A program made the position numbers and the translations under genes. Under the pieces are notes generated by a model. It was not told where the DNA came from and ran no database searches. It saw only the letters and a program-made list of their open reading frames with translations. Positions 57,144 through 64,000 of a stretch of DNA of 64,000 nt are shown piece after piece. Position 1 is the stretch's first letter, and each line of letters opens with the position of its first letter. The stretch lies in NCBI RefSeq assembly GCF_026130175.1, contig NZ_JAIGNI010000155.1, positions 1-64,000 of the forward strand. Direction: 5' to 3'. Origin of the DNA: Lyngbya sp. CCAP 1446/10. GTDB taxonomy: Bacteria > Cyanobacteriota > Cyanobacteriia > Cyanobacteriales > Microcoleaceae.

Positions 57144-57758
57144 CAATTTTTCCTTAGCAAGCACTGCGCGAGCTCTAACTGCTAAAGTTTCATCGCTTTG
57201 GGCTATTTCCTCAAGTTGGGCCAAAACTTCGGTTAACCAATCCGGTTGAACAGTCGCAGCAACCGCCAAAGCTTGCAAAGCCCCCGCTGCTGCGTAGCGA
57301 ACCACCCATTCCGGGTCTTGGGACGCTTGCAGCAGGGTTTTTACTGCGCGAATTTGAGCATCTGCAATTTGTTCTGCGGGCATAAGTTCCCAGCAAATCG
57401 TCCCCAAACCCCTAGCCGCCGCCCGCCGCACGCTCAAAGCAAAGTCATTCGCCGCAGCATCCAGCAAAATCTCTAAACCTCTGGGGTCGCCAATTCCCGC
57501 CAAAGCCCGAACAGCCCAAGCTCTCGCCCCGTAATTGTAGCCGTCAAGCTGTTCTAGCAGCGGCAGCACGGCGGGTTCTCCGAGTTGAATCAGTCCGTCA
57601 ACGGCGGCCACAGCAGCGCCTGGGTTGTTGTAGCCGAGGACTGTAATTAAGGTAGGAATTGCTTCTTTGGAAGGAGTCGCCGCCAGTGCTTTGACTGCGT
57701 TTAACAAGCCTTCGGAAGAATCTGCTTGTTCGACTGCGCGAATTAGTTCTAATGCCAT
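57132..57758 (-). CDS. cpcF: Phycocyanobilin lyase subunit CpcF
   Basis: A protein of about 208 residues made of HEAT-like repeats (GEPAVLPLLEQLDGYNYGAR, ALAGIGDPRGLEILLDAA). With CpcE it forms the heterodimer that attaches phycocyanobilin to Cys84 of the phycocyanin alpha subunit. I start at the ATG at 57758 (MALELIRAVEQADSSEG), where the family begins. The frame is open further up, to 58028, but that part reads through a dispersed repeat (TCATTGCGAGCG, about 57915). The gene is separated from cpcE by a 2.3-kb unrelated frame, unlike the usual tight cpcEF pair. Confidence 0.87.
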   Translation of the reverse strand: MALELIRAVEQADSSEGLLNAVKALAATPSKEAIPTLITVLGYNNPGAAVAAVDGLIQLGEPAVLPLLEQLDGYNYGARAWAVRALAGIGDPRGLEILLDAAANDFALSVRRAAARGLGTICWELMPAEQIADAQIRAVKTLLQASQDPEWVVRYAAAGALQALAVAATVQPDWLTEVLAQLEEIAQSDETLAVRARAVLAKEKLSPG

Positions 57759-57908
57759 TGATTTGTAAGCTGTACCGTGATCATTGTCATTGTAGGTTGG
57801 GTCGATCGCGCGATCCTCTTCGAGGGCTTCGCTAACGAACTTTTTGCAGCGTCGGTGAGGCGCGGCGATTAACTGGGAAAGCTTACCCCAATACGCTTGG
57901 GTTAATGT

Positions 57909-57952
57909 TTTTTTGTCATTGCGAGCGTCTGAGCGAAGCAATCGCAGTGTCT
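57909..57952. repeat. TCATTGCGAGCG...GCAATCGCA dispersed repeat
   Basis: GTCATTGCGAGCGTCTGAGC followed by GAAGCAATCGCAG is the dispersed REP-like sequence seen in many cyanobacteria. It lies in the upstream in-frame extension of cpcF, which supports the later start at 57758. Confidence 0.65.
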
Positions 57953-58077
57953 GTTTTTCACATCGTTTTGGCGATCGGACTGTCTGAAATGAACCGTATT
58001 GAAGCTTACCATACGTGAAATAGGACAATCTTGGTTAAAGAGTCGAATCCGCAAAAAAACTCGACTCCATACCTGCG

Positions 58078-60333
58078 CTAGGAATTCTTGCGCCGTGCAT
58101 CCTCACCGCCTTGGCGCTTCCTATAAGCCTTAGCCCAAGCATAGCGCTGCGGATTTTTTGTCAGCAGATATTCCACAACTTCCCGACGCTTCTCATCCTT
58201 AGCATTTTTGACAACCCGCTTCAGTTCGGAATCTATATCTTCTGATTCAGCACCGCGTTTAATTGCCTTGTTAAACCAATCATCGCCCTGTGAATATTGA
58301 CCCCGCTCATAACAAATAGCTCCCATCAAAGTGTAAGGATGATGACTCTGAGGCTGGTACTCAATAGCTTTTAGCGCGCACTTTTCAGCATCACTTAGTT
58401 TAGGAATATCTCGGAAAGCACCGCCCCTAGTTGTTAACAAAGCTGACTTGAGCTTATTTTCTTTAATTTGGTCGAAGTCCAGATTTTCTGTCACCTTCAA
58501 TGCACTTCTCGGTTCACCGGCCTTGCGCCAATGACTGCTGGCGTTGGGCAAGTTCCATTTATCTCCAGTGCGCTCATATTCCTGCTCGTAAAAACGCGCT
58601 TCAAGCCTGTGGTAGGCCATAGCAATCATTCCATGACTAGCTAAAAGTTTCTGTTGTATTAACTGAACAACTAACACAGGATCTAGACGCTCTTCTCTCT
58701 CCAATTTTACCATAATTGCGTAAAACGGATCGAAGGGAAAATTACGATCTATAATCCGATACTTGACCTTGAGAGCCGCAAAGTCCTTCTCTTGGGTAAA
58801 AGTAATTACATCCTGACGTTTATTTTGTTTCACCCAATCAAAATCAGCCTCACTCAACGACTCTCCCGATCGAATTTTGGACTTGAGACTAGCAACATAG
58901 TTTTCAATGGCAAAAGTAATTACATCCTGACGTTTATTTTGTTTCACCCAATCAAAATCAGCCTCACTCAACGGCTCTCCCGATTGAATCTTAGACTTGA
59001 GACTAGCAGCATATTTGTCAAGCGCCAGAGTAATTACATCCTGACGTTTATTTTGTTTCACCCAATCAAAATCAGCCTCACTCAACGGCTCTCCCGATTG
59101 AATCTTAGACTTGAGACTAGCAGCATATTTGTCAAGCGCCAGAGTAATTGTCTCGGTCAGTTTACGCTTTTTAAGAAAGTTAATATCGGGCTCACCTAGC
59201 TGACTTTCTAAATCAATTTTTTTGAGAACTTTATACAGATGACTAGAGAGGGATGAATCCTCATAAGTAATAGCTTTATACTTAACCTTCAGTTCGGCAA
59301 AGTGTCGTTTCTGTTCTATCTCCAAAACAATGCTAAGCGTTTCGCTAAGTTGATGCTCTTCTAGCCAGTTAAATTCTGACTCGCTCAACTGTATATCTGC
59401 ATCCAGGTTTTTCAGGATTTTATAGAGTGGACTAGAGGCAGATAAATCCTGGTGAGCCGTGGCTTGATACTTATTCTTTAGCTGAGCAAATACTGTTTGT
59501 TGTAAGGTATCTCGTTTCTCGACAATAGCAAGTGTTTCTAACAGGTTTTCTTCTTTCAACCATTGACAATTTTTAGGGCTAATTGGCTGGTTATTGTCAA
59601 GTCTCTTCAGAATTTTATAGAGATTGCTAGAGGGGAATGAATCCTCACAAGTAGTAGCTTTGTAACTGAATTTCAGTTGAGTAAACTCCTCCATTTGCCG
59701 ATAGATATCTATCGGTTCATAAAACCGATAGAATTTCATCCATTCCTGCTCTGACCAACTCAGTCCATCTCCTCTGTCCATTTTGCAAAGGAGGTCATAC
59801 AGACGATGAGAGATAGATGAATACGAGCGACTAATTCGGTATTTTGTCGCTAGTTCAGCCAAGTGTATCTCTTTTTTTATTTTTCCTTGTTCCTCTCTTT
59901 CCAAAATTATTTTTCCTTGTTCCTCTCTTTCCAAAATTATTTTTGCTTCTTGTTCCTCTCTTTCCAAAATTATTTTTGCTTCTTGTTCCTCTCTTTCCAA
60001 AATTATTTTTGCTTTTTGTTGCTCTTTTTTCAAAGCCCTCGTTTCTTCTTTACTCAGTTTCTTACCTGAGTCAACTTGCTTAAGAATTTCATACAGAGGA
60101 TTGGAGGGAGAAAGATCCATTATCCATCCCCATTCTTTTAGAAAAAGATGTTCCTCTGAAGTCAGGTTCACTCCTTCAGTACGCATATTCAGAAGTCCTC
60201 TCAACGTACAACATATACTAGAAAGAGGGACTCCCCCATATTGCTTTGCTTTATGAGTTGCTTTATACTTAACTAGGAGAAATGCAAATTCTTCACAAAA
60301 ATCTTGATGCTTCATAACAGCTACTACCCTCAA
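58078..60333 (-). CDS. Unrecognised 751-residue repeat protein inside the cpc operon
   Basis: I do not recognise this family. The protein is highly charged and helical, with no signal peptide or membrane segment. The N-terminal two thirds hold at least six copies of a module of about 60-90 residues with the pattern F-x-x-L-K-x-K-Y, then SSxLYKILKxLD, then LSExExxWLxExxLxETL. A coiled-coil insert (AKIILEREEQE, four copies) and three nearly identical 38-residue units (SKIQSGEPLSEADFDWVKQN) interrupt them. From about residue 590 a TPR-like end follows (WRKAGEPRSALKVTE, AEKCALKAIEYQPQSHHPY). The alternative start M7 lies at 60315. It is on the cpc strand between cpcE and cpcF. A 137-bp element separates it from cpcE. 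It could be cotranscribed with the lyase genes or be a later insertion. Function unknown. Confidence 0.78.
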   Translation of the reverse strand: MRVVAVMKHQDFCEEFAFLLVKYKATHKAKQYGGVPLSSICCTLRGLLNMRTEGVNLTSEEHLFLKEWGWIMDLSPSNPLYEILKQVDSGKKLSKEETRALKKEQQKAKIILEREEQEAKIILEREEQEAKIILEREEQGKIILEREEQGKIKKEIHLAELATKYRISRSYSSISHRLYDLLCKMDRGDGLSWSEQEWMKFYRFYEPIDIYRQMEEFTQLKFSYKATTCEDSFPSSNLYKILKRLDNNQPISPKNCQWLKEENLLETLAIVEKRDTLQQTVFAQLKNKYQATAHQDLSASSPLYKILKNLDADIQLSESEFNWLEEHQLSETLSIVLEIEQKRHFAELKVKYKAITYEDSSLSSHLYKVLKKIDLESQLGEPDINFLKKRKLTETITLALDKYAASLKSKIQSGEPLSEADFDWVKQNKRQDVITLALDKYAASLKSKIQSGEPLSEADFDWVKQNKRQDVITFAIENYVASLKSKIRSGESLSEADFDWVKQNKRQDVITFTQEKDFAALKVKYRIIDRNFPFDPFYAIMVKLEREERLDPVLVVQLIQQKLLASHGMIAMAYHRLEARFYEQEYERTGDKWNLPNASSHWRKAGEPRSALKVTENLDFDQIKENKLKSALLTTRGGAFRDIPKLSDAEKCALKAIEYQPQSHHPYTLMGAICYERGQYSQGDDWFNKAIKRGAESEDIDSELKRVVKNAKDEKRREVVEYLLTKNPQRYAWAKAYRKRQGGEDARRKNS
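58802..59144 (-). repeat. 114-bp coding tandem repeat, 3 units
   Basis: GTAATTACATCCTGACGTTT recurs at 58802, 58916 and 59030, exactly 114 bases apart, within nearly identical units. Two of the units are almost perfect copies, so the array is recent. All units are in frame. Confidence 0.92.
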
Positions 60334-60716
60334 TATTTTTACTCAAAACTCATGAAAATTAATACTTAAAGCCTCATCCCTCATTCCATCAAACCATCCG
60401 TCGCCGATTCACCAGGCTAAAACCGATAAAATAGTTCTCAATTGGCTGAAATACAGATATGCGGTAGGGACACAGCACTGCTGTTTTCTTAATGTGCTGT
60501 GTCCTGAATATACCGCAATACGGTTTACTTAAGAAAGATCCCCCCTAACCCCCCTTAAAAAGGGGGGGACAAGAAACCTCTCAAAGTCCCCCTTCTTAAG
60601 GGGGATTTAGGGGGATCTCCGGGGCATAAATAGTGTTAAGTGAACCGTATTGGAATATATGGCAGACAATTGAGAATCGCTAAAGCAATCCTATGGCAGT
60701 TGCGAACTAATTTTTG
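60334..60716. other. Gap between the repeat-protein gene and cpcE
   Basis: It contains the MITE-like element at 60516-60652 and otherwise unremarkable AT-rich sequence. The promoter of the 751-codon gene, if it has its own, would lie at about 60340-60450. No small gene is seen. Confidence 0.5.
60516..60652. repeat. MITE-like element with nested inverted repeats
   Basis: The outer arms CAATACGGTTTACTTAA (60516-60532) and TTAAGTGAACCGTATTG (60636-60652) match at 16 of 17 positions. Inside, AGATCCCCCCTAACCCCCCT pairs with AGGGGGATTTAGGGGGATCT (60598-60617), giving a very strong long hairpin. A fragment GAACCGTATTG is also found upstream of cpcF (about 57990). The element probably blocks read-through from cpcE or moved in as a non-autonomous transposon. 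Confidence 0.8.
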
Positions 60717-61550
60717 TCAAAGTAAACTATCCATTAAATTCATAACTTGGATAGCTTCATCGGACAAAGATAGAGATTCTTGTTGATTTAGATGATGCTC
60801 CAAAACTCCTTTCAGGGCGATCAATTTCATGCTATTTTCTGCTAAAGTTTCAGCAATAGCTGGCGCAGACGGCAAATAGCCGATCGCCCCCAAGTCCATC
60901 AAAGCCGATCGCCGCAACTGCAAATTATCCCCATTCAAAGCCCTTATCAATCGATCGCCGTAAATGCGATCGCCAGTCAACTGATACATCGCCCGCGCTG
61001 CAGCGTACTGCACCCGCTCCACAGAATGCTCTAAAAAAGGTGCAATTAGCGGTATAGCCTCTGTCGCTTGCAGCGTACCCAAAGCTTCAATTACCGAGTC
61101 GTAAGGCTGCACAAGGTGCGATTTGCCAGCCACTCGTAGCGCCACAGCTACGCCCCCATCTAAGAGTTTCATCAGCGGTGGAATAGAATCGCGATCGCCC
61201 AGCATTTCTAGAGCTTGAGCCGCCGCTTCCCGCACGTAATAATCCGCGCATTCCAAACAGTGAGTCAGCGCCGGTAAGGCTTGTTTGTCGCCCAATTTAC
61301 CCAGCGCCCGCGCCGCATTTCGTAATAGGGAATAATCGCCTATTTTTGTTTGTTCTGATTCTTCTTGTAATGCTGCAATCAAAGCTGCGATCGCCGCCGG
61401 TTCTTTGACTCGAAATCGGCCCACCCACCAAGCAGCGTAATACCGGAGACTGTAGTCTGGGGAGTGCAAATTTGCGATCGCCTGTTCAATTGTTAAAGAC
61501 TCGCCCTCAGCTACACCCGCCGGCGGTGAGTCGGATTCGTCATAATTCAT
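60717..61550 (-). CDS. cpcE: Phycocyanobilin lyase subunit CpcE
   Basis: A 277-residue HEAT-repeat protein, the catalytic partner of CpcF. Repeats of the EZ/HEAT lyase type are clear (YSLRYYAAWWVGRFR, LLRNAARALGKLGDKQALPA, YVREAAAQALEMLGDRDSIP). The DSVIEALGTLQATEAIPLI region is typical of CpcE. The product attaches phycocyanobilin to the phycocyanin alpha chain. It follows cpcD on the minus strand after 338 bases filled with tandem hairpin repeats. Confidence 0.9.
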   Translation of the reverse strand: MNYDESDSPPAGVAEGESLTIEQAIANLHSPDYSLRYYAAWWVGRFRVKEPAAIAALIAALQEESEQTKIGDYSLLRNAARALGKLGDKQALPALTHCLECADYYVREAAAQALEMLGDRDSIPPLMKLLDGGVAVALRVAGKSHLVQPYDSVIEALGTLQATEAIPLIAPFLEHSVERVQYAAARAMYQLTGDRIYGDRLIRALNGDNLQLRRSALMDLGAIGYLPSAPAIAETLAENSMKLIALKGVLEHHLNQQESLSLSDEAIQVMNLMDSLL

Positions 61551-61574
61551 AGTTATTAGTTATTAGTTAAAAGT

Positions 61575-61875
61575 TGTGGGATGGGCTTCTAGCCCGTCCT
61601 AAAAGTTATGGGATGGGCTTCTAGTCCTAAAAGTTGTGGGATGGGCTCTAGCCCGTCCTAAAAGTCCTAAAAGGAACTCGGCGATTGAAATCGTTTCTAC
61701 ACAGACAAAACCCGCCTGCGCGGGTTGGGGAAACTCGGCGATTGAAATCGCTTCTACACAGAAACTCGGCGATTGAAATCGTTTCTACACAGACAAAACC
61801 CGCCTGCGCGGGTTGGGGAAACTCGGCGATTGAAATCGCTTCTACACAGACAAAACCCGCCTGCGCGGGTTGGGG
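61575..61875. repeat. Tandem hairpin repeats between cpcD and cpcE
   Basis: Three partial copies of AAAGTTGTGGGATGGGCTTC with TAGCCCGTCC (61571-61665) are followed by four copies of AACTCGGCGATTGAAATCG (from 61675, 61732, 61762 and 61819). Three of those four contain the AACCCGCCTGCGCGGGTT hairpin; the third unit boundary is truncated. These hairpins lie in the transcript between cpcD and cpcE and could act as processing or attenuation signals. No gene is seen in this 338-base gap. Confidence 0.82.
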
Positions 61876-61888
61876 AAACTTTCAACTA

Positions 61889-62170
61889 TTAGTTATCACC
61901 CGATGATTCATGGGATGATTCATGAGACGATTCTGCGATCGCACTTAACGGCTGAATGCTGACAATTGTACCGCCCATGCGAGTAATCCGCTGCATTTCT
62001 TGATTCATCCGATTGTACGGTACGGTGATAAATGTACTCCCGCTCGATCGAATCGAATAATCGATATTTTCTGTATCATCGCTTTTGCGCAAGCCCGCCA
62101 CTTCATAACGAAAACAGCGACCGGCGGAAGCTGTATTGCCACTTTTTCCAGCTACAATCTGACCAAACAT
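61889..62170 (-). CDS. cpcD: Phycobilisome small rod-capping linker CpcD
   Basis: A 93-residue linker. It starts MFGQIVAGKSGNTASAGRCF and includes FRYEVAGL and FITVPYNRMNQEMQRI, the CpcD-like fold that also ends the larger rod linkers. It caps the outer end of phycocyanin rods. The C-terminus carries an unusual repeated ESSHESSHESSG tail of about 12 residues. It follows cpcC on the same strand after 219 bases. Confidence 0.93.
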   Translation of the reverse strand: MFGQIVAGKSGNTASAGRCFRYEVAGLRKSDDTENIDYSIRSSGSTFITVPYNRMNQEMQRITRMGGTIVSIQPLSAIAESSHESSHESSGDN

Positions 62171-62389
62171 AAGCTTCTTGGTAATTGGTAATTGGTTAGT
62201 AGTCAGTAGTCCTTAGTCAGTAGTAATTAGTCTTTAGTTCAGTATTTACACCGAACCTAATTATGTAGGGTGCGCACTACGCACCTTACGGAAAGCGTAA
62301 TTAGCCAAGGGCCATTAATCTCTAGCAATTTTACTAATGACTAATGACCTATGACTAATGACTAATTGCTAATGACTGATGACTAACAA

Positions 62390-63262
62390 CTAAATTTGAG
62401 TAATGCTGGCGATTTTTCCGCCCAAACGATGAATTTTCTGCATTTGCGGCAGCCAATCCTCAACAGGTACGATGAAAGCCTTGCTGCTGCGACGCACGCT
62501 AGGATAGCCACCTGTGCGAATCCCCGAAACTTCCACGCGCAACAGTCGTCCTTCCTTGCCGTAAGCTGCCGCGCCGCCGAAACCGCTGCTGGGAGTTACG
62601 TTTTGTGCCGAAGGGCGATATGCCCAACCTTCGTTACCACCGGAGGGGCCGACTACAGCCGTAGCCGTGTTGGTGCCAACTTCGGCTGCTAAGCGAGAGT
62701 TATTGCCTTCTATTTGAGATGTATCGCTATTTGCGTAGCCCCGATACAAGCGGAACATCCGGGTAAAGCCAACGGATCTTTGTCCCCGCTGAAATTCAAA
62801 AGCCCGGTAGTAAGGTACGATATTATCTCCAAAGCTTTCTTGATATTCTACTGAATCGATGTAGGAATCAATATCAGCATCGTATCCTTCGTTTTGGTAC
62901 AAATCTAAGTGATGAACTACTTCAGATTCGTCGTAAATAGCCCGACCGAGCAAGTGTTTGTAGTTTAGTTCGATCGCCCGAGTTTGGAAGCTGCTGTAGA
63001 AAAACTTGGTTTTGTACAGTTCCGATTTTGCCACTGCACGCACAAATTCTCGCACCGTTAAACTGCCGTCTCGCAGGAGAGATTCAGCACTTATCAGGCG
63101 CTCGGATTTCATCAAATAGTCGTTGCCCAGCACCTGACGGTAAACTGCACGAATCACAGTTTCAACGTCGTCTTTGGTGTAGTTCGGACGTAATTCTACC
63201 TTCGGCGCATCGCTCAATGCGGATGTTCCCAGTCTGGATGCTGCTGTCGTAATCGCCACCAA
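62390..63262 (-). CDS. cpcC: Phycobilisome rod linker polypeptide CpcC
   Basis: A 290-residue rod linker of the 32-35 kDa class. The N-terminal PBS-linker domain (about residues 20-180) shows [40 protein letters not shown] and the [13 protein letters not shown] end. The C-terminal CpcD-like domain (about 235-290) has [11 protein letters not shown] and [16 protein letters not shown]. It joins phycocyanin hexamers in rods. It is the second of two such linkers in tandem. Confidence 0.94.
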   Translation of the reverse strand: MVAITTAASRLGTSALSDAPKVELRPNYTKDDVETVIRAVYRQVLGNDYLMKSERLISAESLLRDGSLTVREFVRAVAKSELYKTKFFYSSFQTRAIELNYKHLLGRAIYDESEVVHHLDLYQNEGYDADIDSYIDSVEYQESFGDNIVPYYRAFEFQRGQRSVGFTRMFRLYRGYANSDTSQIEGNNSRLAAEVGTNTATAVVGPSGGNEGWAYRPSAQNVTPSSGFGGAAAYGKEGRLLRVEVSGIRTGGYPSVRRSSKAFIVPVEDWLPQMQKIHRLGGKIASITQI

Positions 63263-63429
63263 ATTTTCTCCTAAATTAATAACAAAAATTTAAAGCTTGG
63301 TTGCACTGGAAATTTTTAGGACTAAGGCAAATACGTCTGAAAGTAGAGTGCACAGTGCGCACCTTACTCATACACATTAATTAGTCCTAATTTGTTAAAG
63401 ACGCTTCAAAAAAAACGTCTTTACAAACT

Positions 63430-64000
63430 TTAAGCTGTGGTAATACTTACCACTTTGCCGCCACGTTTGTTGATTTGCTGCAAGCGGCTCGAAAGTTGCT
63501 CGTAAGGCACGAGATATTCGGTAGTAGTGCGTCGTACTTGGGGCGAAAACTTAGCCGAACCTTGCATTGCGGTGACTCGGTAGAGTTGGTCGCGAGTGCC
63601 GCCGGAAGTGCCACCAAGGGCTTTTCCGGTGGAGGGGGTGGAGATGGGCGAAGCCGTATTTCTGGCAACTTCCCAGGTTAGTCGCCCTTGCTTTTGGTTT
63701 TGGGCGCGATCGCTGTTGGCATAACCCCGGTACAATTGAAACATCCGGTTAAAACCGACGGTTTTTTGACCTCTTTGAGTCGCGAAACCCCGATAGTAAG
63801 GCACTACACTCTCGCCAAAATTCTCTTGATACTCTACTGAGTCAATGTAAGAATTGATTTCAGCTTCGTAACCTTCTGCATTGTACAAATCAACGTGGAA
63901 GGCAATTTCCGACTCGTCGTAAGGAGCGCGGCCTAACAAATGTTTGTAATTAAGCTCGATTAACCGCGTTTGCGAGTTGGGGTAAAAAAACTTTTTCCGA
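63430..64000 (-). CDS. cpcC: Phycobilisome rod linker polypeptide CpcC, partial (cut by window end)
   Basis: The 3' part of a second rod linker; the 5' end lies beyond the right edge. The visible frame runs from [20 protein letters not shown] through [20 protein letters not shown] to the CpcD-like end ([20 protein letters not shown]). It is about 190 residues here and would be about 270-290 in full. cpcB and cpcA are expected further right. It is a paralog of the next gene, not a copy: the two differ throughout. Confidence 0.93.
   Translation of the reverse strand, partial: RKKFFYPNSQTRLIELNYKHLLGRAPYDESEIAFHVDLYNAEGYEAEINSYIDSVEYQENFGESVVPYYRGFATQRGQKTVGFNRMFQLYRGYANSDRAQNQKQGRLTWEVARNTASPISTPSTGKALGGTSGGTRDQLYRVTAMQGSAKFSPQVRRTTTEYLVPYEQLSSRLQQINKRGGKVVSITTA

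Noticed and set aside
57759-58028. Upstream 90-codon extension of cpcF
   Set aside because: It reads through a dispersed repeat, and the CpcF family begins at about 57758.
61675-61875. Possible CRISPR array (regular units of about 57 bases)
   Set aside because: The whole unit repeats with no unique spacers, and one unit is shorter. It is a hairpin tandem repeat.

Overview
The window is chromosomal DNA of a filamentous cyanobacterium, most likely of the Microcoleus/Oscillatoria/Phormidium type. The evidence is the Rieske/cytochrome f pair (petC-petA), psbQ, PcxA, a carboxysome shell protein, a cpc phycobilisome rod operon with both CpcE/F lyase subunits, the many HIP1-type GCGATCGC octamers, and dense short repeats between genes (AAATCTAAAATC heptamers, CAACTGA heptamers, GAAGAAGG purine tracts, GGTGCGCATTGCGCACC palindromes and GCGGTTGAAACCGC hairpin elements). 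I see no tRNA, rRNA or CRISPR array.

Layout. 0.2-3.5 kb is a scar of mobile DNA: two phage-type DNA methyltransferase genes overlapping in different frames, then an IS5-type element whose other side lies in a truncated sulfite-exporter gene. 3.7-9.4 kb holds housekeeping genes (LOG-like protein, thioredoxin, GuaB3, an LpxB-like protein, a polysaccharide deacetylase). 9.9-16 kb holds a VOC protein, rodA, pcxA and a large UvrD/AddB-like ATP-binding protein. 16.4-22.8 kb holds two large tandem paralogous RTX calcium-binding proteins. 23-29.5 kb holds a rhomboid protease, a nucleotidyltransferase-like gene cut cleanly in two by an IS630 element, an S-layer-homology glycoside hydrolase and a two-domain peptidoglycan hydrolase. 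29.6-38.7 kb holds a DJ-1/ferritin-like fusion, an SDR enzyme, an ethylene-receptor-type hybrid histidine kinase, a divergent REC-PAS-GGDEF-EAL protein and a quinone-oxidoreductase-like enzyme. 38.9-46.9 kb is a photosynthesis and transport block: TatC with a long acidic repeat extension, a satellite CcmK-like shell protein, DUF3067, petC-petA, an alpha/beta hydrolase-like protein, psbQ and an FAD oxidoreductase. 47-56.7 kb holds an unknown two-gene pair, a NUDIX protein, an M1 aminopeptidase, class I aldolase, a solitary cas6, a SulP transporter and a response regulator. 57-64 kb is the cpc operon on the minus strand, read from the right edge: rod linker (cut by the window end), second rod linker, cpcD, cpcE, a 751-codon repeat protein I do not recognise, and cpcF.

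How the genes fit together. The Rieske protein carries a twin-arginine motif (GRRQF), so it is a likely client of the TatC encoded 1.4 kb upstream. The ethylene-receptor kinase and the GGDEF/EAL regulator face each other across about 420 bp and could form one signalling unit. The cpc genes build and load with bilin the phycocyanin rods; the large repeat protein and several hairpin elements between cpcD, cpcE and cpcF are the least explained part of the window.

The observations I rate highest are the unrecognised repeat protein inside the cpc lyase gene pair, the TatC acidic-repeat extension, the two methyltransferase reading frames that both look coding over the same DNA, the ethylene-receptor/c-di-GMP gene pair, and the overlapping unknown gene pair at 47 kb. 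All calls come from reading sequence and from memory of protein families; no database search was run.
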